A stretch of 64,000 nt of DNA from Cantharellus purpuraceus (lineage: Eukaryota; Basidiomycota; Agaricomycetes; Cantharellales; Hydnaceae), in contig JALBUN010000003.1 in assembly GCA_025174535.1 (NCBI GenBank), positions 1,510,501-1,574,500 on the forward strand. Direction: 5' to 3'. The notes beneath the pieces are model-generated. The model saw only the letters and a list, made by a program, of their open reading frames with translations, was not told the DNA's origin and searched no databases. Positions 59,834-64,000 of this stretch are shown one piece after another. The position numbers and the translations under genes were made by a program. The number at the start of each line of letters is the position of its first letter. The first letter of the stretch is position 1.

Positions 59834-60955
59834 TCAGACGATAACCCGTGAACTATCTACAGCTAGCGGATCAGCACCGCCCAACATATCCTTTCCTTTA
59901 CTTAATCGCTGTAGCAGCACCCTGGTGCAATTTTGAAGCGAGATGTCTTCATTTTCTGTGGCAAAGCCACATCCTGCCCACCGGATCTTGCAGTTCTCGT
60001 CCACCAAGTAGATGTATCCGATATGTTTATTTACCATTCCCATCGGTTGTCGCAGATACTCCATATTTTGCCGCGAGACGAGGTATGTAGGTTGTAAATG
60101 GGACGGTGTCCGTGTCCGTATCGATGATAGAAATAGGGAGACCAGAAATCCTTTCAAAGGGTTTTCTTGTAGGTTTATCTGCCACATATATTAGAAAGAT
60201 GTTGTCTAGACAATGGTGCACCAAACCTGCACATAACGGAAAAGGGGATTCCATTGGTGTGCTTCTAAGGCACGCGTTGTGAAGGATTTGGCATGTTCCT
60301 GTAGTGGTGTATATGATCAGTGTACTACACATGCTCACAGCGTGGAATTGTACCTCCGACCTAGTTGTCGAGATCATCGAGACTATTGATATTCGATCCT
60401 CAAGGATTGATGTTGTATGGACAGCTTCGTGGGGTGTCAGTGATACACCAGCAACATCTGGGTAATACAGGGCTTTCTAAAAGTAATCAGGGTGGTTTAG
60501 TACCATTAGTCTACATCCGTACTTTCAAGAACATACGTCTTCTCGAATCAAGGACTTTGGCGCTATCCATGTTTTGCCTTCATGATGCCTCAGGGCGTGA
60601 TAATCTTGAAAATACCCTCGCGAAGCCTCCTTTACTCTTACGGTGGGTCACTCTCGCAATAGCGCATCTCTCCTTAAACCTCGACTCACAAATGTCGTCG
60701 CCGTTCAATATGCTTGTCGTAATCTAGCAGGTCTGCTTTCCTCTCTTCCCATGATTGCGCGGCAGCAGAAGGCTTCTTTGCTACACCAAGAGGCCGCGGG
60801 AGACTTTCTAGTGGTGCTGACTCGGTGTCGTCCGAAATCGCTGTCAAGGGAGTGGCAGGCTCTGAAGATGTCCGTTTCCAGCGTCGAGTAGGGGTTGTTT
60901 GGCCAAAAGAGCTGCGAGCTAGTATGCGAACTGACAAGGGTCTGGCTGCAAGCAT
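59834..60955 (-). CDS. ATP10: Mitochondrial ATP synthase assembly factor ATP10
   Basis: ATP10 helps assemble the Fo part of mitochondrial ATP synthase (with subunit 6) at the inner membrane. The minus-strand ATG at 60955 gives MLAARPLSVRILARSSFGQT, an Arg-rich mitochondrial presequence. I preferred it to upstream non-ATG starts. Then PLGVAKKPSAAAQSWEERKA, then DYDKHIERRRHL and the exon YFPDVAG-like stretch around 60480-60400. A segment with RISIVSMISTTRSEVQ and FIEVADKP-like follows (60377-60180). The family's end is QPMGMVNKHIGYIYLVDENC, then KIRWAGCGFA, then a tail of helices LQNCTRVLLQRLSKGKDML. Several introns. Exon edges in the middle are approximate. Confidence 0.82.
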
Positions 60956-61819
60956 ATCTATGGGCGAGCTTATATAATTTCGAGGAGCGATGAGGTGAGC
61001 ACGTGGAGTCACTTTGTCACGCTGCAGTGCGGACTCTGATTGTCGGCTTCAACCTGTTTAACTACCCCCTGGAGGCCGTCAGTAACTACGGTGTCGAGTT
61101 TTCTGGGAGGAGCGGCAATTCAAACGCCACGCCTTTGCCTTCTGCTCCGAATTCAACGCTAGCTTGGCTGTCTTATCCTCCTACTCCGTAAAAGCTTAAA
61201 GGACGCGCCCCTGCCATTGCATTGGGGCAACCTTTGATGTTGCTATGCTTTCGTCTCTGTGTCAATCGCTTCTCAGAAGCTGTTCCCTCCTTGCGCTCCT
61301 TCTCAATGTCGATTGTCTGAATTCGCCCCCTGCACATCATGCTAGGACCAAATAGTTAGCAGATGGATGTCAATACAAGACCCGACACGACTCAATAAAT
61401 ATGTTCAACGAGACGTACTTTTGTCTTGTGCTGGCGGATTATCCTCAGCATGACGTTCGCAGCAACAAGAACCCGCGGGTCACATCTTACCTCGTTCGGC
61501 ACTGCTACTGCTGGGCAGTTCGTAGGTGAATTCATCTTTGTGCGCGAGGATTTCGACACGGAACACATGTTGGGCTTATTTGCCGAGAAAGCAGAGCCTG
61601 CTGTCGCACAGCCATTAAGGCCCCTCATTTACATTGCTCAAGTAGTAGATATGGTCAATGAACGCAAGAGCTGAAAGACTAGTCTCTGGATCTTGCTTGG
61701 TTCGGCACCAGGAAGGTACGTTTCACCCTGTCATACTGGACGACCCAGAAAACTCCTAAAGTTCAGCACGCTCTCCATTGAAGTCTATTTCTATCATAAG
61801 GCTGGACACAAAACGACCG
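60956..61819. other. Intergenic or unplaced exons
   Basis: About 860 bases between ATP10 and the P450. A plus-strand frame ending at 61674 (FVREDFDTEHMLGLFAEKAE) and a minus-strand frame overlapping it are both open. I could not choose between them or join exons. A small gene here is possible. Confidence 0.35.
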
Positions 61820-64000
61820 CTACCGCTTCTTGAACACCAAGGGCACATTCAGGGGTCTCAATAGAATATCAGCATTTCAATCTATATCAACCAGAGAAAC
61901 GCTACTCACGTTGTCGTTATTCCTGGACGGGAAGCGAGAAGCTTTTCCCGCTTCTCCAGAAGGGTAAGACCCTCGTATTGTTCAGGGTCCCTTGGCTCAA
62001 TTTTGTATCTACCGACAATCAATGCGATGATTGCGATGCTCTGTAATGGACGTTAGCAGAAGACATTTGCCCCACACATGAATACCTGCCTCTGTTTCAG
62101 AAAATCTGAGATGGATCAAGAACTGCTTGTCAGTAAAATTACCCAGAGGATCCAGCTACATGAAACACACCGTCGTCCAAGACATGCCCTCGCCCCTAGT
62201 AAACACGATAGATTTAGCCCTCGATCTTAGTAGAAAGGAATAATTAACCACACCGCTTGAAAATGGTATGAATGCATCTTTTGGCCAGTCTCCTATGAAT
62301 CGAGAAGGTTTGTACGCCAACGGTTCTGGCCAATACCGAGCTATCATATGCACGTTAGTACATGATGATTGCCGCGTTTATTGAGTGTTCACGGTTATAA
62401 TGAAGTCCTGTCGCGTTTAGGACTAATGGCACGCCCTTGCGTACGGCAATGGTACCAATAGAGCCGTCGGGTCGTGTAACGGGAAGTGTTGTATCTTCCG
62501 CAGCAAACTTGGGGATATGTGGCACCTACGAGGCAGCGCAATGAGTGGTTGCGGACTTTGTGTTGGGAACAGTGCAAGACGTACAGGTGGGAAGAGTCGC
62601 AGTGTCTCGTACAGCACAGCCATCGTATAAGTGAAAGAGTTGATCTGATCATAGGTCTAACACGTTTATTTCAGGATCATCTGTGGGAATAGAGTAGGCA
62701 ATATCTTGAACGTACGGGTGTTTGGCCCTTGGGGACCAGAGATACGATCTCTTGGTAGAGTTTTTCTTGTTCTTCTTGCTCGATCGCCAAAAGGCCAAAC
62801 ACAAAGCATAATGTGTGTGCTGTTGTCTATGGCGCAGCACAATCGGCAATAAAAATACGAGCCCACTCTGGTGAAAACATACACACCTCGTGACCAGCAA
62901 CGAGGAAAATGAATACATTTCCTATGCACAACGAAATAAATAGGTAAATTCCACAAGATGACAGTTGATGTATGTACCAATGAGTTCTGCGTCTGACAGA
63001 GTCCTCTCTTCTCCGTCTTGGTCGTTTGCATCGAGAAGGGCATTGAACAGATCATACCGCTCTTCCTTCACCTCAGTCGCCCTGCGATCGACAATCATCT
63101 CCTGCATATACAGCTATTCCAAGTCTTAGTTAAGTCTGGTGATCAACATCGGTGCCTCAAGACGCACTCCAAGTTCATCCAAACAGTCCTGAAGGTGGCG
63201 CAGAGATTTTGAAAGGCTGAATGCCCAGGCGGGTGCTACGAGTTTGAGGAAGACTTGTAGTGATACTGTATGCAATGCATCTCTGAATGAGATCCGGTGG
63301 CCGGAAGGGATGCTTTTGTCTCCTCCCCAGGGGATCCGCCGGCCGAAACCTAACAGGATTGAGAGCCTGGAGATGGATAGCAGACCCGAGACTTACCAGC
63401 CACACTTATGATGAGAAGAGCGAGCTGGACAATATAAGACGGAGAAGACGCTTTAGTTACACAGCACTGTACTCACTGCCACCGTGATGTCCTCACAGCG
63501 ATCAATGACCACTTCTGACTTGTCTGGGCCCCAAGCCTCAAACATTTCCATTGTGATACGGATCGACTCGTCCCACACGAGTTTGTTGTTTCTCTACATC
63601 TGCATCAATATGAAAAGTAGAAGGGAGGCAATATCTGTCGGACCTCTGAAAAAGAGGGCGCACAGATCTTGCGGTGTTTCTTCCATTCTTCTTCTTCAGT
63701 GACGACGATATTCTCACCAAATAATGCGAGAACGATGTACTGTTCAATAGGCTTTGGAAAGCGAGCGCGGTGGAGTGCGATTTCCTGTAGGCGGCGTTTG
63801 TCAGCCATACAAACTACCAGGGATAGGGAACCAGACTCCAACTTTTATGGGCACGGGATCTGCGAGAAAGTAGCCAGTCTGTATTGAAGGTAACAACCAA
63901 ACCTAAAAGCAAAGTTTATAGTGTATTTCATGAAATGTCGTATTTGTAGAGCAGCCGGGACTTACAACACTTATTACATCCCACCCTTTCCTAGCAAACA
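61820..64000 (-). CDS. Cytochrome P450, 5' end outside the window
   Basis: A membrane-bound haem monooxygenase; substrate unknown. It enters from the right edge with FARKGWDVISV, then a short exon ending DPVPIK, then EIALHRARFPKPIEQYIVLA and NIVVTEEEEWKKHRKICAPS, the family's helix-C region. The I-helix is NVFIFLVAGHE-TTAHTLCF with the oxygen-binding A-G-x-E-T-T. The K-helix has YETLRLFPPV (ExxR). Then come RYWPEPLAYKPSRFIGDWPK and the haem loop FSSGARACLGRRFSE, whose Cys ligates haem. That loop is split by two introns. The end is PLNVPLVFKKR, TAG at 61820-61822. More than ten introns. All key residues are present. The N-terminal anchor lies beyond 64000. Confidence 0.9.

Noticed and set aside
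1..64000. CRISPR arrays, operons, bacterial promoters, rRNA and tRNA genes
   Set aside because: No spaced short repeats, no rRNA-like block and no convincing tRNA A and B boxes were seen by eye. The spliced genes show eukaryotic nuclear DNA. A tRNAscan run would settle tRNAs.

Overview
The window looks like nuclear DNA of a mushroom-forming basidiomycete (Agaricomycetes). Genes carry many short introns of about 50-60 bp with GT..AG ends. Several families are typical of that group: DUF6533 seven-helix proteins, a Cys-rich seven-helix receptor-like pair and a fungal MFS pair. The transposons are fungal Ty1/copia and Ty3/gypsy types. There are no operons, no CRISPR array, and I saw no convincing tRNA or rRNA gene. 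All gene models were spliced by eye.

Layout. (1) 1-8.4 kb is a transposon nest: a gypsy gag relic on the minus strand, a roughly 4.4 kb copia element, several LTRs of one TGTTA...TAACA family, and CpG-poor decayed DNA. The copia element lies in two halves facing opposite ways (7611-8396 minus, 1224-4847 plus). Target-site duplications show the halves were one insertion, split by an inversion between two nested LTRs. (2) 8.4-20 kb holds ordinary genes: an MFS transporter, a bHLH regulator, a GST-like protein with a 6-nt microexon, an 8-cysteine secreted protein, and a TPT/DUF250 transporter. (3) 20.4-27.8 kb is a direct tandem duplication of about 3.8 kb. Each unit has a DUF6533 protein, and unit A also carries a broken fragment of the neighbouring ELYS-like gene. 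(4) 27.5-34 kb has the ELYS-like nucleoporin gene convergent with COPII SEC24, which carries an N-terminal WW module. (5) 35-41 kb has a second MFS gene and a 7TM protein with a Cys-rich ectodomain. (6) 42-49 kb has a KEN-box nuclear protein, a syntaxin-6/Tlg1 SNARE, two unknown ORFs, and a FYVE-like/SAP/RING ubiquitin ligase. (7) 49-55.4 kb is UDP-glucose:glycoprotein glucosyltransferase ending in RDEL. (8) 56-64 kb has the second 7TM paralogue, a small four-helix membrane protein, mitochondrial ATP10, and a cytochrome P450 cut by the window edge.

The genes do not form an obvious pathway cluster. Three serve the secretory route (SEC24, Tlg1, UGGT), but they are separated by unrelated genes. 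The most notable features are structural: the inversion-split copia element with both sets of duplications legible, and the segmental duplication that truncated a nucleoporin gene copy.
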